Shown here piece by piece: positions 1-10,217 of a stretch of DNA of 26,107 nt. A program made the translations under genes and the position numbers. Position 1 is the first letter of the stretch, and the number at the start of each line of letters is the position of its first letter. The notes beneath the pieces are model-generated. The model was not told the DNA's origin. It ran no database searches and was given only the letters and a program-made list of their open reading frames with translations. Source of the DNA: Smittium mucronatum (taxonomy: Eukaryota; Kickxellomycota; Harpellomycetes; Harpellales; Legeriomycetaceae); assembly GCA_001953115.1 (NCBI GenBank), contig LSSL01007672.1:1-26107 (forward strand), written 5' to 3'.

Positions 1-112
1 CCAATTTTTAAATGGGCCAATTTTGCTGTAGTTGCATGTAATAATAGGTAAATTTAACGATTTGAAAAATTTTAGGTATGTTAATTTGGCAATAGTCAAA
101 ATATAGTATTTA

Positions 113-567
113 CAGGCAAATTTGAACCCTGTTCAAATTTAATTGGTACATTTACATTCCATATTGAGCTCTTCAAGAACTTTAGTAGGTCTTTTATAAA
201 TTATATTAAACCATCTAAATTTTTATTTTAAACCTTTTACAAATCACATTGAGCCTTTTAAATTTACAAATTGAACCTTTTACAAGTCTTTTTTGTGTTT
301 TTTACAAACCAAAATCGAAATTTTTGGAAATTTTATTTGGGCTTTTTACAAAAAATAAATGGACCATTTCCATTTTTGAAATTGATCGATTTGCATCCAA
401 AAATTGAGCCATTTACAAATTGCATCGAAATATTTACAAAATAAAATGAGCCATTTTTTTAAAATTTAAAACTTGAAAAAGTGTTGTTTGAACAGAAAAA
501 AATAAATTTATTGAGTTGGGGTATGGAGATGTAACTCCATATGAATCCCAGATTACCATTATTTAAG
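113..567 (+). repeat. Left arm of long terminal inverted repeat
   Basis: This arm is an exact inverted match to 1823-2277, compared in blocks of 60 bases with no mismatch found. It contains a loose series of ~21-bp units of the form CC(A/T)TTTACAAATnnnATTGAG, clearest between about 233 and 455. The units could be transposase-binding sites or simply decayed tandem repeats. Beyond 567 the similarity to the other arm continues with mismatches and small gaps to about 587. Confidence 0.95.
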
Positions 568-799
568 CAATAAACTATTTATTGGGAAGTATTAATAATT
601 AAAATAATTTTATTAAAAAAGCTCAACCACAAAGAATAGTTATTTTTTTTAAACAAAAACGTTTTTATCAACCGCCAAAGTTATTTTTCTGTTCATAGTA
701 GCAAATTAAACTCATATATCTTCACCATTAACATTTTTAATAGAATACTTAACACGCAATAAAAGTTTTAAACCTTGTGAAGTTGGCTCACTGAGCCTC

Positions 800-1735
800 A
801 TGCATACTTATATTTTTATTTTTTAAAAAAAAAATTCAACAAGATATAACATGTGGGAATACGGTAATAAATTTTTTTAATTGCACCCATATTTTAAAAT
901 AAAATCCTTGGTTCCCTGGATATTGTGTATACGGGAATTTTGAATCATAATAAATATATTATTAAGAGAAGATTTGCATCTAACCTTTTCCATAAATCCT
1001 CTATAAATTTTGTAAAAAGTGCTGCGTTGACAGTTCTATCTGAAACTATTTATGTATGTACTATTTTTTTATAATTCATAGCCAATAATATTGTGAAATT
1101 CCCCTCAAGATTGGTAGGAATTGTTGCAAAAACTCAAGGTTTATATTGAGAGCTTACTATGCTTCTTCTGAGGTGCAAGTTAAAACCAGAATCATCGATG
1201 AATATACAATCATCCTGTCTACTGAAAACGTGGAGCCAAAAAGCCTTGCATAATTGGCTCTTAATTTTAAATTGGATTTTTAATTCACTCTATCAATTAT
1301 TAATGTAATATTTTTGATGGTTATTTTTAGCTTATTAAAAGCATTAGCAATTGATGAAGCAGGTAATATTACTCCCGTACTTATAAAAATCTGCTGTTTT
1401 ACTTTTGAAAATGTGATTTCTAGGTTATCTTCAATCATCTTTTTTATGGCCGCAAGAATATCATCAGTTTTTTTTTTGAAGGCCTTCTATTAGATCAGGA
1501 TTTTCTTGTATTATCTCAGCATCAACTTGATTTTATAAAAAATTTTGTAATTTTTTTTTTACAATCTGCAACTATTCTTTTAGCAGAACGTTAAACAATT
1601 CCTGAAATTTCAGAAAGCTTTTTTATAGACATTCCATTGTTGAAAACCAGTGAAATCAAGCTTTTTTTAGTTCATTTGATACCTTAGAGCATTTTCCATT
1701 CCCTCCATATTGGTTTTGAATTTAATAGGTTTCAT
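800..1735 (-). pseudogene. Broken DD34E (Tc1/IS630-like) transposase
   Basis: Reading from an ATG at 1735 toward 800, three frames together give a recognisable transposase. The order is an N-terminal helix-turn-helix stretch (NNGMSIKKLSEISGI, after an early frameshift), a first catalytic block FIDDSGFNLHLRRS near 1160-1202, a second block reading IQNSRIH near 925-945, and a terminal block LPYSHMLYLVEFFF around 826-862. In the family these correspond to D, DNA.IH and LP.YSP.LNP.E. The residue in the second Asp position is Gln (codon at 940-942), exactly 34 residues before the Glu at 835-837, so DD34E spacing survives but the catalytic Asp does not. Several stop codons and frameshifts and a 10-T run at 825-834 also break the frame. 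The element's protein is therefore inactive. The family call is firm; no function remains. Confidence 0.88.
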
Positions 1736-1822
1736 CCATTTCTTATACATGCATTTTAGATTTTAAAGTATAATAATGTACCTATATTATGCGATTAAAC
1801 TTCCAATAAATAACTCAGATTA

Positions 1823-2277
1823 CTTAAATAATGGTAATCTGGGATTCATATGGAGTTACATCTCCATACCCCAACTCAATAAATTTATTTTTTTCTGTTC
1901 AAACAACACTTTTTCAAGTTTTAAATTTTAAAAAAATGGCTCATTTTATTTTGTAAATATTTCGATGCAATTTGTAAATGGCTCAATTTTTGGATGCAAA
2001 TCGATCAATTTCAAAAATGGAAATGGTCCATTTATTTTTTGTAAAAAGCCCAAATAAAATTTCCAAAAATTTCGATTTTGGTTTGTAAAAAACACAAAAA
2101 AGACTTGTAAAAGGTTCAATTTGTAAATTTAAAAGGCTCAATGTGATTTGTAAAAGGTTTAAAATAAAAATTTAGATGGTTTAATATAATTTATAAAAGA
2201 CCTACTAAAGTTCTTGAAGAGCTCAATATGGAATGTAAATGTACCAATTAAATTTGAACAGGGTTCAAATTTGCCTG
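1823..2277 (-). repeat. Right arm of long terminal inverted repeat
   Basis: This is the reverse complement of 113-567, without a mismatch over 455 bp. It carries the same internal ~21-bp repeat units in inverted order. The outer end CCTG at 2277 is followed by TA at 2278-2279, mirroring the TA before the left arm. Confidence 0.95.
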
Positions 2278-2279
2278 TA

Positions 2280-3440
2280 AATCTATATAAAGTAGACCAA
2301 TTGGGCAGTGGGTAAAATTGTAAGGTGGTGAAAATATTAGGTCAAATTTTCAGTAGATTAAATGGTAATAGGTCAATATTCACGTCACCTGAGTTTAAAT
2401 AAAAAGATTAAAAAACTTTAGGGATTAAAGAAGCTAAAACTCCGTATTTATGCATTCCATTGGAAATTTTAAGCACTAAAGAATGATAATACAAAAAAAA
2501 ATATGGTCTACTAATTAGCAAGTATTTAGATAAAAAGTACTATGTTAAAAAACGAATATATTCTATTTCTAAAAATTAATTGTGATGGCTAGTTAAAAAA
2601 AAATAATAATATTTGTTTTTTAATTTAGACCAAATTTCCTAATCCGTGCAGTTATATCAAATTAACTCCTTCAATTATTTAAAAATTAAAATTTTTTCAA
2701 ATCACTTGTTCCATAATCTTTAATTATATTCTTTTATAAAATCCCTATATTAGAAAACTTATATCCATAAATTTAATATAAAATCACCATTTTGATTTTA
2801 TAGATCAGTTGATATATTGATTTGTCTTTATTTGTTTAATTAATCAAAAGTACGATTTTATTCCCCATTTATTGTATTTTAACTAGAAAATATTACTTAC
2901 TTCGTATAATTAACTCGTTAAATTTACCTCATTGTGATATTTTCTCCATTATCATAAATGCGAACTTATAATGGTAAAAGTTTCCAATTATAAAAAAACT
3001 CCTTGATTATCTTAAAAACACGATATGTGGGATTCTTTAGCAAATTAGACACTTTACTAACAAGAGTTGCAAATAATTTTTTTGTATTAATTCGATTTTG
3101 TAATATTAAGGATAATATTGGACAGTTTTTTCACAATTTCAAATATAATTAATAATAATTTTACTTGATTAAAATAAAAAAATTCTGGTATTTATCATGA
3201 TTATGATTGAAAATATATAAGAAATGACCCCCTGAGGTTATGAAAATTTCATGAGAGATACATTTTCTGAAAATAAAAGAGGATTTCAGATGGGCTATTG
3301 TTTTTTTACCTCAAAAAAATATATATATATTTTAAAAACGAATTATTATTATTATTTTTATGAAGATTAAAATTTAAATAATCTTAAACGAGTTATACAA
3401 GCACACAAACTTATAGCGCTAAATCTTGTTGTGACGAATT
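2280..3440. other. A+T-rich stretch without a recognisable gene
   Basis: No reading frame, RNA gene or paired repeat was found. The segment holds homopolymer A and T runs and short simple repeats, for example (AT)n followed by (ATT)n near 3320-3358. The first ~120 bases next to the element carry several GGTAAAATT or GGTCAAATTTT-like words, which also occur just left of the element (1-112). The insertion site may therefore itself be an older repeat, but this is too vague to name. Confidence 0.5.
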
Positions 3441-3447
3441 TTAAATT

Positions 3448-4157
3448 ATGAGTAAAACAAAAAAAGTCGGGCTGCAAAAAAAACTTGATCAAGTAGGATA
3501 ATTCATATCTAAAGGAAATAAAACCGCCCTGTATAAGTATTTATTCAATAATTCAAAAATATGAAAGGAAGTTTTAAGGAAAATTTTAATTAGCTTCAAT
3601 GAAATAAAAATGCTAAAATTTTTATTAAATATGCATATTAAACTGCTGAAATACAGTAAAATAAACTAATATATTGTCACTGATTGCTTCTGTTTATAAA
3701 AGAAATGATTTAAGAAAATTGGGGTTTTTATTTTCAAATAACAGTATAAAAAGGCTTAGAGAATACTGAGTGTGGAATTTTCAATTTAGATGAAAAAAAA
3801 TCCTCTCAAAAAAGAAATAATCTTAGGTAATCGAAAAAACAAAACAAATAGTAAAAAAATATTTACTCGAAAGCTCAATAATAAGTAAAGTCTTTTTTAT
3901 TAAATAAAAGGAAACATTTTCAGTAGAAGCTCCGATTTATTAACTTGAAAGTACAAAAAAGGAAATGCATAGCTTGCCAATTTCTGAAAACCTAGATTTA
4001 GAACTTGAGCTAAGCACATATTACAACATATGTCCAATTTTTTTTAAAAAAATCTATGAGGAAAACCGACATATGCCCGAATGTTATAAGGGTCAAAAGA
4101 ATATTTCAGAATCAGAATTCTGTGAGAAGTATTCCAAATTTAAATCAGAGATTTGAA
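3448..4157 (+). pseudogene. Unassigned decayed coding remnants
   Basis: Two pieces look like former protein. At 3448 an ATG opens MSKTKKVGLQKKLDQVG, then a TGA-like break in an otherwise plausible sequence that goes on with FISKGNKTALYKYLFNN to about 3565. At 3965-4156 a 63-residue frame starts MHSLPISENLDLELE and includes KIYEENRHMPECYKG. Neither matches a family that I recognise, and the sequence between them is broken in all frames. They may be parts of one old gene leading into the open stretch at 4294-4659, since all lie on the plus strand, but no continuous frame links them. The 63-residue frame could also be chance, although its charged, non-repetitive composition is unlike random A+T-rich translation. 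Confidence 0.35.
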
Positions 4158-4293
4158 TTTATAACGATCATAAAAAAATCAAAAAATTGTTTAAAAATTC
4201 TTACATCAATTTTTGCGACAGTCTCGGATCAAATGAATGCATATTTATAATATAATTTAAAGAAAAATTCAGAATTGGTGGCGGTCCAGTTGA

Positions 4294-4659
4294 AACCGGC
4301 ACCTTATTATACATAAATTACAAATATCAAACTTAGGATTTGCTACTTTATACCTTGTTAATGATGCTATTATCAAATATAAATATTGCAATCATCTTTC
4401 TAAAATTTTAAGCCACAACTCAAAATACGCATCATACTGCTTTTTAGAAATTATTAAACCCTGATTTTATTCTTATATTAAAAAAGTACACATTTGAACC
4501 GATTTAGGTCATCATTTTTTATCATTAGATTTTTTAAACTCAATATTCGGAGAAATAACAGATGAAACTGGAAAAGTCACTTCTTTGGATTATTTTACAG
4601 AGTATCACGGAAAAAAATATGTGGTCTGGAATTTTAGTATATATTTATTAAACCTTTAA
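4294..4659 (+). pseudogene. Unassigned decayed gene fragment, ~120 codons with two stops
   Basis: One plus-strand frame stays protein-like over about 120 codons, interrupted only by TGA at 4462-4464 and 4495-4497, and ends at TAA 4657-4659. It includes YLVNDAIIKYKYCNHLSK and, toward the end, EITDETGKVTSLDYFTEYHG. The mixture of charged, aromatic and small residues is unlike translated intergenic DNA here. I do not recognise the family. The G-K-V-x-S-L-x-Y-F pattern faintly resembles the lead-in to an Argonaute PAZ domain, but no downstream PAZ, MID or PIWI motif was found, so I do not assign it. Weaker coding-like pieces continue to about 5150 in mixed frames. Transposon-derived or host origin cannot be decided from the sequence. 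Confidence 0.4.
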
Positions 4660-6100
4660 TATCATTAATATAAAATTTAGGGATGCTTTTCAGATGGCTG
4701 GATATAGTTATACTAAAAACACATGTAAAACCGATCGAAGGAATTTTATAACTTTTTTTATAAATCTCGAAAAAAAATCAAAAAAATAATTTAAATATAG
4801 TTGATTTTAAATATTTTATATACTTTAGAGGATCTCCGATGATATATCTGAAAAAAATCACCATTGAAAATTTCAAAGCATAAATGTTTTTCAGTATAAA
4901 ATCGGGAATTTTTTTATGATCTGCAATCAGCAAACTCGACCTCGGAAATATTTACATTTGAATTTCAGAATTGAATATATAATAGACAAAAGAAACTCGA
5001 AATAATCTTTGGTGCAAGAAATCCAAAAAGAAAACAAAATTATTCTATAATTGGTAGAAACTCTCAGTCTAATCAAGAGAAGAGAATAAAACTACTTATA
5101 AATCCACAAGAAATTTCTGAAGATTGCCAATAAGAAAAAATGGAGTTTATGCAAATTAAAAATTTCTGTTACATTTTTTATTTTAATTTATATTTATATT
5201 TTGAAACTTGGGTTGGGGTCATTATGCCTTTAGAATTTTGATGAATCTCGATATGAATTTTACTGCGTCTTGTAAAATTTGAATTTAATATTTATAAGCT
5301 TGGGATTTTTTTGGTAGTTTACATCCAGTTTTTATTTTTAAATCGATAAATAAAGTAAATGAAGATTAGTATAAAGTAGAAGAGTGATTTGGGACGTTTA
5401 TATGAATATTTATACATTATTTGGTGGGTTTATTATTGATTAAGATATAGAGGTGAATACAAAATAGCTTTGAGGCCGTACTAATACTTTCGCATATCAA
5501 TCATATTTAGCCAATTATTTTTTATATTTTACTTACCTAAGGTTAAATAAACGATTAATTTAATATATTTCATTTCTATTATTTTTTTAAAAGTAAAAAA
5601 GTATTAAGAGCCTGAATCCCTCCACTAGAATATATCTTTTCTTCTTGTTTAACTATTTTTTTCAAAATTAAGAAGGGTTTTAAAGCATATCTTGAGCTAT
5701 GTCATAATTTTTATCAAAATACCTTCCCATTAAACCATTAAAAATTTAATTTTGCATATATAACAATAATTTTTTATATCAAAATTAGTTTCGGTGGACA
5801 CCAGAAAAAAAAAATAATTTTCATTATTTAAACGGGAGGGGGGGGGGGGTTGAATCTAGCCACATAAGTTTTTTTTAAATTTTTAGCTATTTTATTTTTA
5901 TTAGTTATATTTATAAAGAAAGATTTTATAAGTGTAAAAATCAAATTATTTATAGTAAAATTTATCAAAAATTCTAATCAATCTGATTTTTTAATATCCA
6001 TATTCTTCATTTTGGAAAAAAATAAAAATACTACCGTTTAAATGATTAAAAACATTAAAATCACCTATAAAACAACCATTTCTTCTTTTTTTTCTTCAAA
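4660..6100. other. A+T-rich stretch, no gene; contains a 12-G run
   Basis: Apart from short broken coding-like pieces up to about 5150, nothing could be supported. The main landmark is a run of twelve G at 5838-5849 preceded by GGGA, which is striking in such A+T-rich DNA. Confidence 0.5.
5838..5849 (+). repeat. Homopolymer G12 tract
   Basis: Twelve consecutive G follow GGGA and precede TTGAAT. A mirror tract of twelve C lies at the end of the window (26095-26106). The tract could form a G-quadruplex-type structure or be a sequencing or assembly-sensitive site. No gene is attached to it. Confidence 0.9.
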
Positions 6101-6108
6101 TTGTTTCA

Positions 6109-6309
6109 ATGGAAGATCAAAATTTGCATGCTTATTTAAAAAATTGAAATTTAGCTATTAATATTAGATTATCAAAAACCATACTCACTGAAAAAGATAT
6201 TGAGGCTCTATATTTAAGAAATATTAAATCTGTAATATTTTTAAAATATATAAATGCTGGTTTTACTTATAAGAAAAAAATATTCTGAATTGAAACTGGA
6301 ATAAAATAA
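6109..6309 (+). pseudogene. Unassigned decayed ORF fragment next to a transposon copy
   Basis: An ATG at 6109 opens MEDQNLHAYLKN, a TGA interrupts, and the same frame then continues for about 45 residues with a natural-looking composition (LTEKDIEALYLRNIKS) to a second stop at 6286-6288. A few more codons run to 6309. I do not recognise the family. A short further piece at about 6430-6500 (NTAHRLSLQLAWVKLSAVFF) may belong to it and faintly recalls the DATxxL region of MULE transposases. The left end of the CAGGTA element lies at 6505, so that element may have landed in or beside this older sequence. Confidence 0.3.
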
Positions 6310-6504
6310 CGTATTTTAATTATATCTTTATTTTTCAACAGTATATATCAGATTCCAAAAAAAGTACTTGGCAAGAATGAGTTGTTATAAATCGGGGATG
6401 AATTTCGGAATAATTTTTTTTAATGATAAAGTATTTTTTATTAACACAGCACATCGGTTATCACTGCAATTAGCTTGGGTAAAGCTTTCTGCAGTATTTT
6501 TCTA

Positions 6505-6529
6505 AAGGTAACCCCAGATTTTCTCGAAT
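6505..6529 (+). repeat. Terminal inverted repeat, copy A left end
   Basis: AAGGTAACCCCAGATTT followed by TCTCGAAT; the first base appears to have changed from the C seen at the other three ends. It is preceded by TA. Confidence 0.7.
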
Positions 6530-7518
6530 ATTTTCTCTTAAAAAAATTCACTTAAAAAACACGTGTTGCGCTTTTTACAGTCAATTTGGTGAAAATTGAT
6601 TTAATGCTTTTTTTGAGGAATCGGATTCGCGAATATAAAGTCATTTTTTGCTAATTTCACCAGAATTTTATAAAAATCGTTCCAAACCTATCGCATAATT
6701 CAAGATTATTCGCTAAATAAAAACTTTTTTTAGTAGTGAATACAGCTAAATTTCAAAAAACGGTTTTAAATGAGTTTTTTATTTTTGGCGAATTTTTTTA
6801 TTCGAGAGTTTTTGCTCATAAAAGACTAAAAATGAAATGAAACCAACAATAAATGAGCCATTCAAAATTTTTGAGCTTTTTTTTGCATTTAAATTTTACT
6901 ATACTTATCTAGAGAGGCTCAAAGCTAGGCTAAGATCAAATTAATTTCAAGTCTTTTATTGTTATTTCAATTGAGAATCATAATGATAAATCCGTAATAT
7001 ACTACCTTGGGTATTTGAAATTTTAATCGGATACATTATAGCAATCTATATATTAAAACTGGAACAGTTTATAAATTGGTTAGTTTTTCCCCCCTACTTT
7101 TTCGGCTTGACTAACGTGTTTCGCGACGCAAAAAAACAGTTTTTGTGTGATTTCCTGTTTACTCATTTAAAACATAACATTTAAAAGAACTCTAAGTTTA
7201 CAAAAATTTATTCATGCTTCTATTATTAGCTTAAAAGTAGCTACGAGAATCTAAGCTTATATTCGATATTTATAAGCAAAATTTTTTACAGTCTATTCAA
7301 AATTTAAACTCTCAAAACTGAAAATTTCAAATCGAAGAATCTATTGATTTATTTAAAATAGTATGTAAAATACTCACATGTCAATTGGATAAAATAAATC
7401 GATTTAAAATTTATGACAATTGTATTTTTTAATTAAAATTCACAAAAAATGAGAATTCGCATAAAAAAACGGATCTAAATCTTTAATTTCGCAAAACAAC
7501 AAAATTTGCATAAAAATA

Positions 7519-7543
7519 ATCCGCGTAAATTGAGGGTTACCTG
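7519..7543 (-). repeat. Terminal inverted repeat, copy A right end
   Basis: Reverse complement CAGGTAACCCTCAATTT followed by ACGCGGAT; TA follows at 7544-7545. Confidence 0.8.
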
Positions 7544-7545
7544 TA

Positions 7546-8270
7546 ATAATTTAATTTTAAAGAATTCTAAATTTATATTGGTTTTCACCGAAAAACAGTA
7601 TTGAAATCTATTGGGTAGTTTTTTGTGATTTGATCATTCAAAAAAAATCTTATATATTCAATAAATTCCCATTTGGGAAATTTTTTATAATATTCCAACC
7701 TATATTATGTTATGTTGAAATGACCTATAGTCCGAATAGAAAAAATTGTCTTCTTCGTCAAAGAATCTCCCACATATACGATCAATTATGTCTATTTTTC
7801 TCCATAAGTTATTTTTTTCGTAAGGTATGTGGTCTATTTAAAAACTGAATAACTTATTTATAAATTCATCAAACTTTAATTTAAAAAAAATTCAATTGAG
7901 TAATAAATATTGGAATTAATCAATAACTTAAAATTTGGTAAGTAATTGACGGATTGGAAGCAGGTTAAAGTCACTATAATCTTAATACATCAAACTAGAA
8001 AGTTGATTTTAGAACTATAATTACATCTCTAACCCTAATATATATATTTTTTAGTGATTAGTCTATAAATACATATTAATTTGCATCAAATATCAGTAAC
8101 TTTATTCAAATGGATATTTTTGTTTAATAATAATAATCAAAGAGGGGTTTTTTTGTTATTAAATATTTAGCATGCGCTCTTATTCAGGTTCATTCTGCAC
8201 ATTATATTTTTTTAAAATCTCAGTCTCTAATATTAAAGTATAAATCAATAATTTTTAAAATCAATATTAA
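7546..8270. other. A+T-rich stretch without a supported gene
   Basis: A 72-codon frame from an ATT codon at 7630 is dominated by Phe, Ile and Tyr and looks like chance translation of T-rich DNA. No repeat pairs or RNA genes were seen. Confidence 0.45.
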
Positions 8271-8274
8271 AAGT

Positions 8275-9480
8275 ATGCAGGATTGGTCGCTTTCCATTAT
8301 GTGCAGTTCTTTTATGAAACTTTCTGATTATTGGAATTTAAAGATAAAGAATAAGCTGATAAAATACACTTTATTATACTATTACTGCGCAAAAAAGTCT
8401 TATAACGGATGTGGTGCATTATCAAAATTTTAAAAGTATCATTTTTCAGAATATATAATATACTACTCTGGAATAAATAAACAAAAATGCTCTGATTTGA
8501 TGAAAAAATACTCGGCTTTAAAAACTAATAAAAAAAATTCATGGAAAAAAAGCAGAAAAACACATCAGATTAAGAGAAAATTAGAAATTGCGGAGTAATT
8601 ACTATATTTAGGCAAATTTCTTACGCCACTATTAGATTAATATAATTCAGAAATAATTAAAAAACCAAATAATTTTCAGCAATCTTGAGTATTACCGTAC
8701 AAATAATTCTGATTTTTCGGACGGATTTCTATGATTTATTCAAATATATGATAAATATTTCAGGTATAAAAATACTCATTACACCAAAAAAAAACTAAGT
8801 AACTATTTAAAATAAAATAAAATTTACATGTATTATTAAATTGATTGATGCTAGATATCCAGTTGCAGTTATTGGTTTTATTTATTTTTAATGAGCATTA
8901 ATACCTATTATTATAGTATTTGTTAAGGGCGGGAAAAAAGATACTAAATGAGATAAAAAAATACTTTAAAAAAACAGGGGTATGAACGGAAAATAGTTTC
9001 TTTAGTCGTAGATTCTGCCCAGAAAATAACCTCAGTGCTCAAAAAATTCAGTCCAGAGACAAAAATGATAAATTTTTGGTTGTATAAATCAAAAAATAAG
9101 AACTGATTTATAAAGAAGTCCATAAATATTTCAAAGAAAGAATAATTCATCCTAATTTTTATCTGAAGTTTTTTCACTAAGGAAATTTTTAATATTTACA
9201 TTCCATTTTTCTATGAAAAATGGGAAGGATTCACAAAAATTAAAATTATTCTAGATAGCTTAAATTGAAACAATTTTTTAAAATATAGGAACTTGTTCGA
9301 TTGATACTATATTTTTTCACCTAGCACATACAATGGTCTTGAGAACTTTAACAGAACAATAAAATAGTGATACGCAGAATCAAAAAAAAGAAATATAATA
9401 GGTTTTAAAAAAAACTCGTTTTAGATGATTGCAAACATTGGAAAAACAAAAGTTCTAGATATCAAAAAACAAAAGCATAG
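8275..9480 (+). pseudogene. Broken Mutator-like (MULE) transposase, first copy
   Basis: Landmarks of a MULE transposase occur in the right order on the plus strand across shifting frames. At 8275-8560 an N-terminal FLYWCH-like zinc-binding region reads LLYYYCAKKSYNGCGALSKF. Near 8840-8890 the DDE core begins with IDARYPVAVIGF, corresponding to the D-A-T-Y ... P-V-x-V-x-G block. At 9002-9100 VVDSAQKITSVLKKFSPE matches the second Asp block; the following C-x-x-H position reads NFWLYKSKN, so both the Cys and the His appear lost. At 9323-9364 STYNGLENFNRTIK corresponds to the conserved TNNxxExxNxxxK motif. Many stops and frameshifts remove function. It differs from the MULE at 20-22 kb in wording, so it is a separate lineage. 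I could not find its terminal repeats. Confidence 0.72.
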
Positions 9481-10217
9481 AATCAATTTGATACATCACA
9501 ATTCAGATTAAAACATAACTAAAACGGTTGAAAACCATATTTAAATTTATTTCTCGTAATATAAGAATAACTTTGACATGAATCATTTGTAAAATTTAAA
9601 ATTTATAACTGACTTCACAAACTTTGATGGGATAGTACAAATATTATCAAAAGTGTATGTAATAATAGAAAACCAAATATTGCAATTAAATTATGGTTTA
9701 AAATTTTCATGTTAAAGTTTCAATAAAAATGAAGATTTAACCATTTTTATTTATTTCTTAAGGGAAACGGTCTGTTAAAAATATTTATCACTTATATACA
9801 ACCAAAAAAAAAAAGGAAAAGTAAGACTATTAAACATAAAAAAAATAACTATAATATAATTTCGTAAATGTTTTATTTTATTTTATATTTTATAAATTTA
9901 CTGGATATACTTATAGTAAATAAAAACCAATGATTTTACCATAAAATAATATTGAGTTTATATTCATTTAAAAAATATTTAACAAAGCTTGAGATTTAAA
10001 TAAAAATTTTATTAATAGTTTATATAGAGAATTTAAATAATTGTGACTACAAATGATAAACTATCACCAGTAAAAGAAACTATCAAAAAAAATTGTAATT
10101 TAAAATCTCTTAATGTTGTTGCTAGTAAATAATAGCCCCATTTAGATTATTGAAGCATACCTAAAAATTTGGTTTTATCGAAATATGTAGTTATTATTTT
10201 TATCTCTTCTTTATATT

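Larger units (their letters stand above)
113..2277 (-). mobile_element. Tc1/mariner-type DNA transposon with 455-bp perfect terminal inverted repeats
   Basis: A 2165-bp element begins CAGGCAAATTTGAACCC at 113 and ends with the reverse complement at 2277. TA dinucleotides at 111-112 and 2278-2279 form the expected Tc1/mariner target duplication. The arms 113-567 and 1823-2277 match base for base in inverted orientation, and weaker similarity extends to about 587 and 1801. Between them lies a degenerate DD34E transposase read on the minus strand. Most Tc1/mariner elements have much shorter terminal repeats, so this is a long-arm form. The identical arms with a dead gene suggest a non-autonomous copy moved in trans, or arm-to-arm gene conversion. 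The superfamily call rests on the TA duplication plus the transposase motifs and is confident; the precise family is not known to me. Confidence 0.9.
6505..7543. mobile_element. TA-flanked transposon of the CAGGTA family, copy A
   Basis: The element is bounded by TA at 6503-6504 and 7544-7545. Its left end reads AAGGTAACCCCAGATTT and its right end, reverse-complemented, reads CAGGTAACCCTCAATTT, giving a ~25-bp terminal inverted repeat. Collinear similarity to copy B at 22520-23707 is visible at several anchors: (A/G)CCAATTTG(G)TGAAAATT, AATTTTATAA(A/G)AA, TATAAAAG(A/G)CTAAA, ATACTTATC, and TTCAAATCGA(A/T)GA. TTCGC-type words cluster near the ends. No transposase could be read. Most likely this is a non-autonomous Tc1/mariner-type element (MITE-like but over 1 kb), although a fully decayed autonomous copy is possible. 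Confidence 0.75.

Noticed and set aside
1..112. Left-flank words repeated right of the first transposon
   Set aside because: Similar only at the level of short GGTAAATT-type words; no alignable repeat could be defined.
4600..5150. Argonaute/PAZ continuation after the 4294-4659 fragment
   Set aside because: Translated in all plus frames; no consistent PAZ, MID or PIWI motif appears.
8944..9177. 77-codon minus-strand frame
   Set aside because: It is antisense to the MULE Asp block on the plus strand, whose VVDSAQKI wording is the meaningful reading.
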